A stretch of 64,000 bases of DNA. It comes from Bactericera cockerelli. Taxonomy: Eukaryota; Arthropoda; Insecta; Hemiptera; Triozidae. How positions within the stretch are numbered: position 1 is the first letter of the stretch; each line of letters opens with the position of its first letter. Location of the stretch: NCBI GenBank assembly GCA_024516035.1, contig CM044955.1, positions 10,900,318-10,964,317 on the forward strand. Direction: 5' to 3'. This document shows positions 44,201 to 53,494 of this stretch, piece by piece. The notes beneath the pieces were generated by a model. It was not told where the DNA came from. It worked only from the letters and a program-made list of their open reading frames with translations, and searched no databases. The position numbers were made by a program, and so were the translations under genes.

Positions 44201-45598
44201 AATATGTTTTAGATGCCACCAAAGTATATCAGTCCAGAGATCCTGAGTTCGATCCCCGGTCGGAGCAGATTTTTTACACAGAAAATTCTGTTCCCTCCTT
44301 ACATGTGCGGCTGGCATTTTCGGCCCTCCCCAGGCTGAGTGAGGTGAATGTGGGTACCTGGTACGATCCCCAGCGAATGGAGGGTAAAACTCCCGTCCCA
44401 ATACAGGACATTAAATCAAATATGTAGAATCGTTGGCGTTAGGAAGGGCATCCAGCCGTAAAAAATGTGCCAAAACCAACCAACTTCAATCATGAGGTTG
44501 AACAACGTCGACCCTGCTCAAGTGGGATAAGACAGAGTAAAAGAAGAAGAAGAAGAGTTTGAGCATGCAGCTGAAAGCGACGATAAACCCAAATTAAAAG
44601 AGTTAACTTATATCAACCACTAAAGCACCATTTCCTCGAAAAAAAAAGAAATAGAAAAAATACTAATGTGGTTTAGAGCCTTTTTTTCGTAACCATGCAA
44701 CAGCAGCTACTGTAGACGCTTGTGGCCCGTGTTGTAGTGTTGTACCTTGTTCACCCTGTAGTACGCCTCTCTTTTGATAGTCGATAAAAAAAAGATACAA
44801 AATTTTCACTCCTGTTGACGAGCGCACCAGAAGTATTCCTTAGACACTACTGTAACCTAACCATTTTCTGTCGGCTCTGGATTTCGAACCCGAGACCTTC
44901 CGCTATCTTATCTTACCCGGGATATCTTACTACTGAGCTTATCGTCCAACTATGGTTGGTGAATATAAAAAGAACAGACTAGCTGTAGTAGTTATCGCTT
45001 TTTTACTATTATAAATTAAAGAATTATTATTATTATTTTCAATTAAATTTTTATTAAAAAAAAATGTTTAGTCGGAATGATTCACATTTCACATTCCTTT
45101 TATGTGCTAAAAAGGCTTTAAAAAATGGTGAAATTTCGTTGGAATGTTTACTCGTATTGATCCCTCACCACGATATCATGTATATAAACACGTAATACAG
45201 ATAGTTCATCTCTCGGAAAGAGTAAAAAATATCCTGACAGAAATAATAAAATATAATCGCAATAAAACATTTGAATTGTGAAAATTCCATAAGCCGCAAT
45301 CGCTGTTGTTAGGTACATTTAGTAATACTGGATTATTTATTTATAATAGTTGGGAATTCAATGGGTATTGATCTGGAGAGCGAGTGTATTTGAATGTTCC
45401 AAGCTTCTCTCAGTTAAACTCCCATTACATCATTTTGGTAAATAAAATACCTTTTTTAAATGCATACACAAATACCCACGCAATAATACTCATGCATTTA
45501 CATAAAATAATGTGCCTGACAATAAATCTCATATAATAGGTACTAGACTACTAGATAACCTATTCCTTGTTGATGATTTGTTGTTTTTGATACTGTAA

Positions 45599-45629
<31 letters not shown>

Positions 45630-48551
45630 AATTATAATATTTACAGAATCCCGATAGCTCAGTGGTAAAGGCGGCACTCTGTGAATCCAGAGATTCCAGA
45701 GGTCGTGGGTTCGAAACCCAACCGGGACATGACAAGTTATCCTCCCATTTGGGATTCTTACCACATAATAATATGCCTTGGGCTTACTGCTGGAATACGA
45801 GGTCCGACAATAAAGTTCCCGGACGACCCCCATAGCTCCGGCTCTGATGTACATAGCTCAACAAGTTTTTGCAGGAATTAACCATAGTTCCTCATGTTCC
45901 TATTTCATTAACATTAATTTCTTTCTGGTTGGTAGTTTTCAAATAATCAGTCAAAATCGAACACCTTGTCAGTGCACTTTGCCGGATTTTTCAAAATTAA
46001 AATGTTGAGTAAAATTTTAGAACAACGTGTTTTTAGAACCTGAAATTTCTTACAAAACTAAACAAAAGTCAATCGGATTGTTTTAAAATGTTAAAAGAAG
46101 TGTATGGTGATGAGTGTATGGGTAGGACAACGTTTTATGATTGGTTCAAAAGATTTAAGGAGGGTAGGGAGGACGTCGAAGATGATCAACGATCAGGCCA
46201 ACCTACCACTTCAAAAGCAGATGAGAACGTGGAAAAAATTGGTAAAATCATCCGAAATGATAGGCGACTTAGTGTAAAAATAATAGCAGATATGATAAAC
46301 ATAAATAGAGAGACAGTGAGAGAAATTTTACATGAAAAATTAAACATGAGAAAAGAAAATCGAAGTTCCGGTGACTGGGTGCTGCATCAGGACAATGCAC
46401 CAGCTCATACCGCGCTCTTTATACGACGATTTCTGGCCGACAAGAAAATCACAGTGCTTGAGCATGCACCGTACTCACCGGACTTGGCCCCTTGCGACTT
46501 TTTTCTATTCCCTAAAATCAAAAGTCAGCTCAAAGGAACCCATTTTGAGTCGATTGAAGTGGTCAAAACAAAAACGGCAGAACTACTGAAGGCAGTTACA
46601 CTTGACAACCTGCAGCAGCACTGCTTTAACCAGTGGAAAATTAGAATGCAAGCATGTGTGGACTCCCAAGGAGAGTATATTGAAGGAGAACACCATTGAA
46701 ACCCGGTAAGTTAACCTCCAAGCCAATAGGGACGGTCGTCCGGGAACTTTATTGTCGGACCTCGTAATGGGACTTTATTAGTAGTCTTAATCGGGCATTA
46801 TAAATAAGGCGATATTATTATTATTATTATAGTAGGTATTGGACTCAATTATGAAGTTCTAAGTTTTATAGTATAAATTTTATGTTCAGTTGAAGTAGAG
46901 TATCTGAGAAAGGTCTATGATTCACAAAACTACCGGTAATGCTGTGATACAAACAAAAATACTTACTAATATCTTACGTAACTTACGTTATCAAGCAAAA
47001 CGCTAGTTTTGCAAGCCAAGAAAAACAAAACGAGCTTGTATACTTACGCTAAATATGTATTACTTACAATTATTTTATCTAGATCTTCGTTACGTTTCTC
47101 CATGACGGATCTCAAGTACTTGATAGAGTTAGTCACGAGCATAATCTCTTTCACTATATTGTCTGTTTTTGTTTTGATGACCGCAATTTCTTCTTCAAAT
47201 TCGTGCCTAACAAGAAATAAGAAAACGTCAAACAGGCACAGTTTCTTGTCTTCTGGGAAAACTATGAACACTTGAAGCACTCCTAACTTGATTAGCACTT
47301 CACCATCTTGGTGAAGACAGTCTATCGCCTCACTTATCACGGGCTTTCACAGAATTGTATTATTATTAAATTACCTTCATTGTTCATGGACTGTTGTTGG
47401 GAAATGTTTTTTAATGGAAAAAACCATCTATTGTATTTTCTACAGTGTATTTATTTTTGTTTTTACTACAGACCTCAGTATAGTATAGTAAACCAGTGGA
47501 CTCATAGCTTGGAGGTCAGTGTTTCAAGCACCCAAGCATCAAAGTTCGCTAATTATTAGTAAGGGTTCGAGCAATAATTTGAGATTAATTTAACTGTTTT
47601 AATTGATTTCATCATGAATTTGTGTAATAATATGATGTATATTTATAATAAAACAAAAAACATAACGAACATCTTACAAATAAAAGATTTCTTCCAATTT
47701 TTCAGAGGTTGGAAGAGTTCCTCTGATACTCACAGCATTACCTCTCTGTATAGCAATTGCAATAGAATAGAATAGAAATTACCTTGTTTATACTGCCGAG
47801 GTGAGACTGAAAAGTCCCTTTATTCCAGCAGTCTAAACAAGGTCTCTTGTTTATTTTCTAATTTAAATAGACATTTTGTACATACATTTAATATTCTTAA
47901 GATTACATACATAAAAAAAACCTTGCTTAGGTTAGAACAATACGCTGAATGAGGTAATGCCGTGATCAGTTGTCACACGGGTCAGCATAGATCCTATGAT
48001 ACACCATCATGCATTGTTTTGTCAGTTAGTTTGTTTGTTTTTTTCATACCTTTGCATGCGGACCGACCTCAGTAGTTTGATCGATAAGGCGGCGGACTTG
48101 TAACCTGGCGGTCGGTCGTTCAAGTTCCGGTTTCAGCGTAGATTTAGTAAAGATAGTTTGAGTAGTTGTGATATCACGAAAGTGATTAACACAAATATGA
48201 TAACTACCTTTGCATGCGGAGCTGCAGCACCGCCTTGAGAGTCTTCGGGTTCATGCCCGCCGGTGGCTGGTTCTCATCCCACACGTCTTCCTCATCCTTC
48301 TCCACCGCACCTCCATTCTCCTTGTCGTCCAACTCCATCTCCTGCTCATCCTCCTCCTCTTCCTCCTCCTCCGAGGAGGTGGTGTAGTCGGAGCAATCTA
48401 TAAAAACAATATAATATGACCCGAGGTTGCGGGTTCGAATCCCGGCCGGAACGGAAAATTCTAACCGAGTTTTTCCGTTACCGGAATGGCATGGATGTAT
48501 TGGTAAAGTTCCCTGAAGTAATGCGTAAGCGATTCCGGGGCATAACTATTT

Positions 48552-48606
<55 letters not shown>

Positions 48607-50676
48607 AATGTCTTAATTTTACTCCTCGATTAGGACTTCAGTCCCGAATTTTGAGGTTTCGACTTTACGTTTACATAAGAATACTTGTAACTTGACAGAA
48701 AATATGTCACGAGATAAATACGACCATCATTCATAAAAATACTTTTGAAAAAATAAACAATAATAGATAGTAATAGAGATTGCCATAGACAATAGCCCCG
48801 CCCTTTAGTTCGGACATATGTATATATTTTCTTTTTCCCTGTTTATTTTATTGTTTCTCAATTTTATATTTCATTTTTACCATTATTTGTCTGTATATAT
48901 GTTCTACTAATGAAGAGTTTCTAAATAAATAAATAAAATAAATTATTCATGAAAATACTTAAAAATAAAAAATAATAGATAAGTTTTGTTATGATTCAAT
49001 CCATCCAGAGTAACATTACCATCTCTATACTCAGAGTACTTTTTGCTGCTGGACTTATCCTCAGCTCCGCTACTCTTCCTGGCCTTAACCGCTTTCACAG
49101 GCTTCACTTTTCTCATTTTCATCTTCTTCAGGAAAATGTGTTTCAGGTACAAAAGGATGTATCTGGGAGCATTTCGATTGAATGCTGCAAACGAGTCTTC
49201 GACTTCTTTCACTTTTTCTTTCAACTGCGATATTTGTTCGTTGTTTGCACGAATGTGTTTTTCCATTTCAGCAATCTAGGGGGAAAAAGAACTTGATTTG
49301 TTTTGTTTTTTCCTCCTGGATATTTGATTTCATAAATAAATACATAGTAAATTCATAAATAAATACAAATACAAAAGACAAACGTACTGTTGAATAGGCA
49401 ATCAATAGCATGTACAACAGGAGTCTACTATTGCTATTGTTTCATAAATTTATATTATGAAGACTCTCGTTTTTCAACAACCGGGTATCATTTTCTAGCC
49501 GAAAACAAGTGAATGTCGTCTCGAGTTAGCTACAATTATTTAGATGTTACAACCGACCTCAGTAGCTTGATCGATAAGGCGGCGGACTTGTAACCTGGAG
49601 GTCGGTGGTTCAAGTCCGGATTGCAGCGTAAATTTAGTAAAGCGAGTTTGGGTAGCTGTGACATCACGAAAGTGATCAACACAAATATGATAACTTAACT
49701 TAACATATAGATGTTACAAAGAAGTTGATTCTATAGATCTAAAATCTACATCCATCTTTACTCGCCCGTCAAGCCAGGATCAAACTGAAAGTAACATTTT
49801 TTGTGCAATTCTGCGCACCGTCTCATGCCCCATAAGACGTTGAGCAGGATCAATTGAGATAGAACCCCACTGACTTCGCAACGTTTCTCATTTAAAATTC
49901 GAGACAATACGTTGCACAACAAAATGTTGCATCCGGTGAGATCCTGGTCTAACATTTGAAATGCCTTCGCTAGTTTTTACCGACCTCAGTAGCTTGATCG
50001 ATAAGGCGGCTGACTTGAAACCTGAAATTGTTGGTTCAAGTCCCAAGTTCGGCAAAGATTTAGTAAAGCGAGTTGGAGTGGTTATGACATCACGAAAGTG
50101 ATTAACACAAATATTATAACTTTTACTTCCGATAAATTTCTAATATTAGAAATCGGAAGTATTGTGTTTGTCTTTGAAAAAAAATAATATATCGTCGCCG
50201 TCGGCCAGAAGGTAAAACTGACCAAGTAACAGTTGGTCATTATTCAAACATATATGCGCGGGAAAAAGCGAAAAAACAATTTTTAACTGAAAGACTGGTG
50301 GAGATTTCAATGACCAAATGGAGATGGTCCAAATGCAGATGGTCAGTTTTACCTTGCAGTCGACGATATTTCTTGCTCCGATTTCAATTTTTTTTCATAT
50401 TTCTGGACGTTTCATCACCTCCTGTTTTTTACCTTCTCCAGTTTGCCCTGCACATTGACAGCCTCCTCATCAATCATGATCTGGATCGCGGTCTCCCCCC
50501 CCTTGAATCTGTCCAGTACCACCGTCTCCTCCTGAAGCGTCAGGAGAAACAATTCCAGGAGCTTCACGGATTCGGCCACTTTGAATCTTTCCAGAGAAAG
50601 ATTGTGAACCTTTTTGTCGAAATTTTCTTTGTTTTTGTTAACTTCAGCCGAAATCAAAGCTTGGTCTAGAATCAGT
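37842..50676 (-). CDS. CFAP44: CFAP44-like axonemal coiled-coil protein, 3' eight exons
   Basis: Exons A-H: 50676-50433, 49275-49020, 48397-48208, 47206-47068, 44180-43999, 42315-42090, 39814-39683, 38285-37842. All have AG/GT ends, and the phases 0, 1, 2, 0, 2, 0, 0 at the seven junctions fit, giving about 603 residues. The product is almost all charged coiled coil with one acidic linker (EEEEEEEDEQEMELDD). The basic KKMKMRKVK segment, the acidic stretch, NLNQVETTVVLRVSQL and VKKYGRLVNVAALEEA occur in the order I recall for the C-terminal half of CFAP44, a WD-repeat protein tethering inner dynein arm I1/f in motile cilia and sperm tails. CFAP43 is a related alternative. The N-terminal WD repeats are not in view. 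The name rests on memory of the family, not a search. Confidence 0.7.
38629..38895 (+). repeat. 5S-rRNA-derived SINE, full length, 13-bp target duplication
   Basis: It starts AGCCAGCGTCGATGGCATG and includes GGTTAAGACTTGGATGGGTG, the 5S internal-promoter region. The 3' body ends in an A run. AAAATCTACTTCC occurs at 38616-38628 and 38896-38908. It lies in the intron between exons G and H of the CFAP44-like gene and is the best preserved 5S SINE here. Confidence 0.94.
39150..39405 (-). repeat. tRNA-derived SINE-D, minus strand, intronic
   Basis: GGGATTCGAACCCGGGACCTT and CCGCATGGCAAGC mark the head, TTTCGTAGCCATGAAACAGG the distal end. It sits in the G-H intron. Confidence 0.85.
39683..39814 (-). 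CDS. CFAP44: CFAP44-like exon G
   Basis: 132 bp, 44 codons, starting MKLEEENSELLKMI and ending REIATINSK; symmetric phase 0. Acceptor ATTTTTTCAG, donor GTAATA. Confidence 0.85.
40670..41185 (+). repeat. Dispersed repeat with CTTTCTTTTATAGATATAGATG end
   Basis: It starts TACTAGCGGTTACACCCGCC and holds two related segments, each with AATGTCATTTAG and CGTGAATATTTTT, about 190 bp apart. It ends in ACATACATAC and a TTATAGATATAGATG terminus. An AC-rich tract lies at 40712-40765. Class uncertain. Confidence 0.55.
41395..41870. repeat. AT-rich tandem repeat, about 137-bp period, three copies
   Basis: TTAATAATTTACTGTTGATT followed by GTGTTGTA and an AAATAAA tail recurs near 41512, 41645 and 41791. 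Each unit resembles a retroposon 3' end, so this may be a tandem array of L3-like tails (CCTAAGGCATTAACTTCGCC at 41431 is the head of the first). Confidence 0.7.
41890..42060. repeat. Near-perfect palindrome, about 80-bp arms, 10-nt loop
   Basis: AGGTATATGTAATATTAATA ... GCCTAACTCGT pairs with ACGAGTTAGGC ... TATTAATATTACATATACCT. Only about two small indels interrupt the arms. It ends 30 nt from the donor side of exon F. Confidence 0.93.
42090..42315 (-). CDS. CFAP44: CFAP44-like exon F, bracketed by two hairpins
   Basis: 226 bp and markedly GC-rich. It encodes DVEKVVNRIKNENTRLQEQY through LDADLKQKQ and includes the VKKYGRLVNVAALEEA motif. Donor GTGAAA, acceptor CACAACCCAG. Long palindromes begin 30 nt downstream and 36 nt upstream. 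Confidence 0.88.
42351..42549. repeat. Near-perfect palindrome, about 96-bp arms, 6-nt loop
   Basis: GGTCAGGTTCTACGAAAA ... GCGCCAGTAGAGTTT pairs with AAACTCTACTGGCGC ... TTTTTCGTAGAACCCGACC. It starts 36 nt upstream of the exon F acceptor and is unrelated in sequence to the palindrome at 41890. Confidence 0.93.
42555..42780 (+). repeat. Dispersed repeat also present at 50745-50900
   Basis: CATAGGGTGGCG, AGACAGTGGAGGAATG, CTCAGCACTTCTATCACTGT and CCCAGAACCAAG-CAATGCTGG occur in the same order in both places. Class unknown; both copies lie in introns of the same gene. Confidence 0.75.
42838..42897 (+). repeat. Short hairpin repeat, copy 6
   Basis: AACGAACACAATACTTCCGA then TTTCTAATATTAGAAACTTA. 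The second arm is partly lost. Confidence 0.7.
42908..43041 (+). repeat. tRNA-derived SINE-A
   Basis: CTGATCGATAAGTTGGCG, GGAGGTCGGTGGTTCAAGTC, CAGCGTAGATTTAGTGAAA, ending CACAAATATGATAATTT. Confidence 0.8.
43056..43219. mobile_element. Palindromic MITE-like element
   Basis: It starts GGGCCGAGTTATGAAACAAG and ends CTGTTTCAGAATTTGGCCC, with inverted arms of about 40 bp (GATTAGATT against AATCTAATC). At 164 bp it has no ORF. No convincing target duplication is visible. Confidence 0.65.
43480..43840. repeat. Tandem repeat of about 105 bp
   Basis: GTGAAGAAA-TAGCTATTGTATC and AACAGAAAAGTGAGAAGTTG occur twice (about 43500 and 43600), with a third partial unit at 43790-43835. Confidence 0.75.
43885..43927. 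repeat. Short palindrome
   Basis: GCGCTGACAGTCTAAA and TTTAGACTGTCAGCGC face each other with almost no loop, about 60 nt downstream of the exon E donor. Confidence 0.85.
43999..44180 (-). CDS. CFAP44: CFAP44-like exon E
   Basis: 182 bp, from TEKQKNLNQVETTVVLRVSQ to EAQKKQFQ. Donor GTAAGT, acceptor CAAAACCCAG. A SINE-B insertion lies only about 32 nt upstream of the acceptor. Confidence 0.87.
44212..44545 (+). repeat. tRNA-derived SINE-B, intronic, near full length
   Basis: TTCGATCCCCGGTCGGAGCAG, GTGCGGCTGGCATTTTCGGC, GTTGGCGTTAGGAAGGGCAT, TCATGAGGTTGAACAACG. The head is truncated and the (GAA)n end lies at 44545. Confidence 0.85.
44685..44950 (-). repeat. tRNA-derived SINE-D, minus strand, diverged
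   Basis: GATTTCGAACCCGAGACCTT and CATGCAACAGCAGCTACTGT match SINE-D, with many changes. In the D-E intron. Confidence 0.75.
45595..45650. repeat. (TTA)n microsatellite
   Basis: ATT/TTA trinucleotides, about 45 bp, immediately before a tRNA-like SINE. Confidence 0.9.
45798..46764 (+). mobile_element. mariner element, internally deleted
   Basis: 967 bp with inverted ends of about 31 bp starting CGAGGTCCGACAATAAAGTT and TA on both sides (45796-45797 and 46765-46766). The transposase ORF at 46088-46699 is too short, so the element is non-autonomous. Full mariners are about 1.3 kb. Confidence 0.95.
46088..46699 (+). pseudogene. mariner transposase, in-frame internal deletion
   Basis: 203 codons against about 345 in intact mariners. 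The N-terminal helix-turn-helix half is present (TFYDWFKRFKEGREDVEDD, VREILHEKLNMRK), and after residue 89 it jumps to the last third (HQDNAPAH, then YSPDLAPCDFFLFP). The segment with the first catalytic Asp is missing, while the second (HQDN) and third (CDFF) acidic positions remain. The frame is kept across the gap. The product could still bind the inverted repeats but should not cut DNA. Confidence 0.9.
47068..47206 (-). CDS. CFAP44: CFAP44-like exon D
   Basis: 139 bp. HEFEEEIAVIKTKTDNIVKE to NEDLDKII, coiled coil. Acceptor TTCTTGTTAG, donor GTAAGT. Confidence 0.87.
47770..47855. repeat. Inverted repeat around ACCTTGTTTATACTGC
   Basis: ACCTTGTTTATACTGC pairs with GCAGTCTAAACAAGGT about 45 bp on. 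A small MITE-like structure in the C-D intron. Confidence 0.6.
48063..48204 (+). repeat. tRNA-derived SINE-A inserted at a splice donor
   Basis: 142 bp from CCGACCTCAG to GATAAC, flanked by TACCTTTGCATGCGGA at 48047-48062 and 48205-48220. The duplication covers the last 13 nt of exon C and the first 3 nt of its intron (minus strand). The host gene reads in the opposite direction. Confidence 0.95.
48208..48397 (-). CDS. CFAP44: CFAP44-like exon C with SINE-disturbed donor
   Basis: 190 bp encoding the acidic linker (SSEEEEEEEDEQ) and PAGMNPKTLKAVLQLRMQR. Acceptor GTTTTTATAG. The donor now reads GTAGTT because a SINE-A inserted just after it. The target duplication left a second copy of the exon end with the ancestral-looking donor GTATGA at 48049. 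Confidence 0.87.
48421..48552 (+). repeat. tRNA-derived SINE-F, copy 2
   Basis: GGGTTCGAATCCCGGCCGG, AAAATTCTAACCGAGTTTTT and GATTCCGGGGCATAACTA match 31395-31560. It ends in the AT tract. It lies 24 nt upstream of the exon C acceptor. Confidence 0.85.
48553..48603. repeat. (AT)n microsatellite
   Basis: About 25 AT dinucleotides directly after SINE-F. Confidence 0.95.
48735..48935 (+). repeat. L3-tail repeat, plus orientation
   Basis: AGCCCCGCCCTTTAGTTCGG followed by the T-rich body and TTTCTAAATAAATAAATAAA. Confidence 0.7.
49020..49275 (-). CDS. CFAP44: CFAP44-like exon B
   Basis: 256 bp, from IAEMEKHIRANNEQISQLKE through LKKMKMRKVKPVKAVKARKS to SKKYSEYRD. Donor GTAATG, acceptor TTCCCCCTAG. 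Confidence 0.85.
49553..49704 (+). repeat. tRNA-derived SINE-A with target duplication
   Basis: CCGACCTCAGTAGCTTGATC head, GTTCAAGTCCGG, GATAACTTAACTTAAC end. TAGATGTTACAA flanks it (49541-49552 and about 49709-49720). Confidence 0.9.
49979..50122 (+). repeat. tRNA-derived SINE-A
   Basis: CCGACCTCAGTAGCTTGATC to CACAAATATTATAAC. Diverged in the B-box arm (TTGTTGGTTCAAGTCCC). Confidence 0.85.
50125..50180 (-). repeat. Short hairpin repeat, copy 7
   Basis: ACTTCCGATAAATTTCTAAT then ATTAGAAATCGGAAGTATTG, immediately after a SINE-A copy. Confidence 0.8.
50433..50676 (-). CDS. CFAP44: CFAP44-like exon A (first visible exon)
   Basis: 244 bp, LILDQALISAEVNKNKENFD to AVNVQGKLEK. It starts in phase 2, so an upstream exon must exist. 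None is evident between 50.7 kb and the mobile nest. Acceptor TTTTCCCATCAG, donor GTAAAA. Confidence 0.83.
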
Positions 50677-50744
50677 CTGATGGGAAAATTGTTAACATTA
50701 TACAAAACATAACTAGACTGATATCACTTTCTGTTAATAATAAT

Positions 50745-50900
50745 AATAATCATCTTCATAGGGTGGCGTGAACGATGGTAACCAGACAGTGGAGGAATGT
50801 CTCAGCACTTCTATCACTGTCTTTACAAGGAGGCTAATACTTGACAAGAGCCCCCAGAACCAAGCCAATGCTGGTCTACTACCTGTTTATAGTCCCCCTG
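50745..50900 (+). repeat. Dispersed repeat, second copy of the 42555 family
   Basis: AGACAGTGGAGGAATG, CTTCTATCACTGTCTTTACA and CCCCCAGAACCAAGCCAATG, about 90% like the first copy by eye. Confidence 0.75.
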
Positions 50901-50904
50901 TTAA

Positions 50905-51420
50905 TAATAATAATAATGGTTCAATATTTCTAGAACAGGCTGTGCTTGAAACGTACAATAGAAAAATTAGGAGGGTAAGTCAGTTCAGAGCGGGGTGAAC
51001 AGAAGAAAAGTCAAGAGTGTCGGATTTATCACTCTCATCTCTCTGGTATGCATTGTGTCGAGGTGCCTCCTGTCACTCAGTCTTGTCATTTTTTATCAAT
51101 TGATAACCTCTTCCCCTCCAGTCTCATGTCCCATGTCTTCCTTAATTCCCTGAGGCTCTATTCCTGTGCAAAGTTCCATTTCGTAATAACAATCGATTAT
51201 TCTCTTTCACTTTTAACTTTAAATGACGGGGGAGAATAAATGGAGAACTTTGTGTATGTCACTGAGGCTCAGTGTAGAGTAATCTGACCTTTCACTCGGG
51301 ATAACTTGGTTCCGGAGGAGTAGGAATTTCTTCTTCACTATACCTCACGAGGAAAAATAAGTATATACACCTTGTTTTTTATGTAAAAAAAACCAGAGGT
51401 GAAATTTTGTGAAAAAATTT
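50905..51420. other. Unassigned spacer upstream of exon A
   Basis: I looked on the minus strand for an exon that could precede exon A (phase 2 donor) and did not find a convincing one. ATACCTCACGAGGAAAAATA at 51340 is a scrap of the SINE-E tail. Confidence 0.5.
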
Positions 51421-51424
51421 AGGA

Positions 51425-51640
51425 TACTAGCGGGCTGTCGCTCGCTTTGCGGGCCGAGGCATGGCCGTGCGGAGAAATAGCGATGAAAGCAAAAAATCCT
51501 TTTTCGCCAATGGCAGGTGTTGTAGTGGGAATTTCGAAAAATCCCGTCTTATTGCACATCTAGACTATAAGACAAAGCTACCTACCAAATTTCAGCTTCC
51601 TAGGACTTACCAGTTCGGAGAAACAGTGATGAAGTGATAT
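51425..51640 (+). repeat. Dispersed repeat, GCCCGCTTTGCGGGC family, copy 3
   Basis: CGCTCGCTTTGCGGGCCGAGG, CCAATGGCAGGTGTTGTAG and AAATTTCAGCTTCCTAGGAC as at 28796. It stops shortly after CAGTGAT, lacking the final ATATATTAAG. Confidence 0.75.
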
Positions 51641-51749
51641 AGATTAAAAATATTTGGAAAAGTAAATCTGAATGAATAATTTTGTGGATTTGTGCCCCTT
51701 ACTAACAGTAGATTATAATGATAATGACAGAAAGAATCACATGAAATGT

Positions 51750-51925
51750 ATAACCCCGCCCTTTAGTTAGGACAAATATTATGTATATATTTATTTATTT
51801 TTTCTTTATTTCTTCTACTATTATATTGTATTTTGTATTTTCATTTGTAATTATTTGTATTGTATATAATATGTCCTATTACCTAATAAAGTGTAAATAA
51901 ATAAATAAAAATAAATAAACTTCTA
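51750..51925 (+). repeat. L3-tail repeat, plus orientation
   Basis: AACCCCGCCCTTTAGTTAGG, T-rich body, CTAATAAAGTGTAAATAAATAAA end. Confidence 0.75.
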
Positions 51926-51929
51926 TGCA

Positions 51930-52850
51930 CAACAACATAATATCTTCTAATTTCCTTCTCTCTGACGTGTTCTTTGTCTATTTTCTGCTTCCTTTAATTC
52001 ATTTTTCGATAGAACTTTTTTTCAGTGTTTGCTTTTGATCTAACTTATCTTCTGATCTTTTCAAGAAAAAAGAAATGTATTTTCTTTCGACTTTGTTTTG
52101 TTTCTATCAAGGAAAAGGAATGAAACAAATTAAGATCCGGTCGACTGAACAAATTGCTCCCTTTTAATGAAAGTAAAGTGAAATACTAGCAACAAATTGG
52201 CATTGAGTTCGTGGAATTTTTTGAAAAGGGTATAATTACGTTTCATAGTGTAAAGATTTGTTTTAAGATTTGGGTCAAATAGGGTAAAAGAATTCTAAGA
52301 ATTGAGGACCTTTTTTTCATAAAAAAAAACAAATTGATTTTGTTTCATATCAACAAAAAAATTCAATACATTACTAGAAGACGCATAAGTTTCTTTTTTC
52401 AATTTGAATGTGATATGGGGATCGAGCAAAATTTGTCAATTTCTTATACCATAATGTAGGACAAAGTATCCTTGGTTTTTTTTTTTTTTGTTTTTTTTTT
52501 TTTGTTAATCCTTTTGATAGAACAAGATATTAAATGAAGGCTTAACCGTAATCTGTTGGTAATTTTCATTTTCGGTTCGGCGTTAATTAGTCAATAAGTA
52601 GATCTCTAGAAGAAACCCTGAGGAGTTATTGAGGAAATGCTCAGGCTGGTATGCAGAGACGATTTTGTAATCCCTATAGGGTTCACTGTAGGGTGGTCTT
52701 GAGCTTGCTATAGGGAATACTTCGACCTTGACAATAGTTTATTAAAGAATCTGAATGCATAAGCGCTGTAAGTAGCTTTAAACAAACGTCTCTGAATAAC
52801 AAAATCAGCTGAAGGGACAAAAATGACCCAAGCATCCCTATTATTATTAT
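51930..52850. other. Unassigned AT-rich spacer
   Basis: No gene or repeat recognised; T runs at 52477-52505. Confidence 0.5.
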
Positions 52851-52999
52851 TATTATTATATAATTCTTTATTAGATACAAAAGAACATTATGTACATATT
52901 GTACATATAAATAATAATTTTAACAGTGAAAAAATGAAAAAAACAATATAATATACAGGGTGTCCCACCAAACTTGGACACCTCAAATTACTCGGCCCC

Positions 53000-53494
53000 T
53001 GAATTAATGTAGTAACTGGGGCTTTGAAGCCGAAAGACCTAAGTTTCCCAGTTACTGGGGTTTGACGAAGAAAAGGCCGCTGGTTCAATAACGCTACTAC
53101 AAAGGGGTGTATTATAAGGTACTAAAGAGTATTAAATTTACACGGAAAGATAAAAGGAAGAAATAATCTACTACTACGAAGTGAGATTGGATGGTCTTAC
53201 CTTGAGTACTTGTACCAAGTACTTACGTACGCCTTTAGAAGTGGATCAAAGGGGGTAGATTGAGGAAGGAGCGAAGACGTACCCTGCCTGACCACTGTTT
53301 GTAACAATCTGAACGAGGCATCGTCGTTCTCAATCTATCGTACCGAATTTCTGTCGCTTTCTTTGTAAGAACATATGATATGCCTATCATCTGATATCGA
53401 AGTGTTATCTCTAACAGTTAGGGGCGTAGAGATCGATTGATATGCGCGGGGAAAGTTTGGAGGTAATTCAAACTGGAGTCACATGGCGTGAACA
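53000..53494 (-). repeat. Pao 3' LTR
   Basis: 495 bp, TGAATTAATGTAG to GGCGTGAACA on the plus strand. The adjacent TCCCCCC (minus strand GGGGGGA, 53495-53501) is the purine tract. Confidence 0.95.

Larger units (their letters stand above)
45650..46825 (+). repeat. tRNA-derived SINE split by a mariner
   Basis: The head reads GATAGCTCAGTGGTAAAGGC and GTGGGTTCGAAACCC (boxes A and B) at 45653-45730, and the body runs to 45797. It resumes at 46765 with ATGGGACTTTATTAGTAGTC and ends in ATTATTATT. The two pieces are continuous if the mariner is ignored. No second copy of this SINE is in the window. Confidence 0.65.

Noticed and set aside
45653..45730. A functional tRNA gene
   Set aside because: Boxes A and B are good, but the sequence passes straight into a SINE body with an ATT tail and the anticodon region does not fold cleanly. 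The same applies to the other tRNA-like heads.
50905..52850. Further 5' exons of the CFAP44-like gene
   Set aside because: No minus-strand open segment with coding character and matching phase was found; they probably lie outside the window or beyond the mobile nest.
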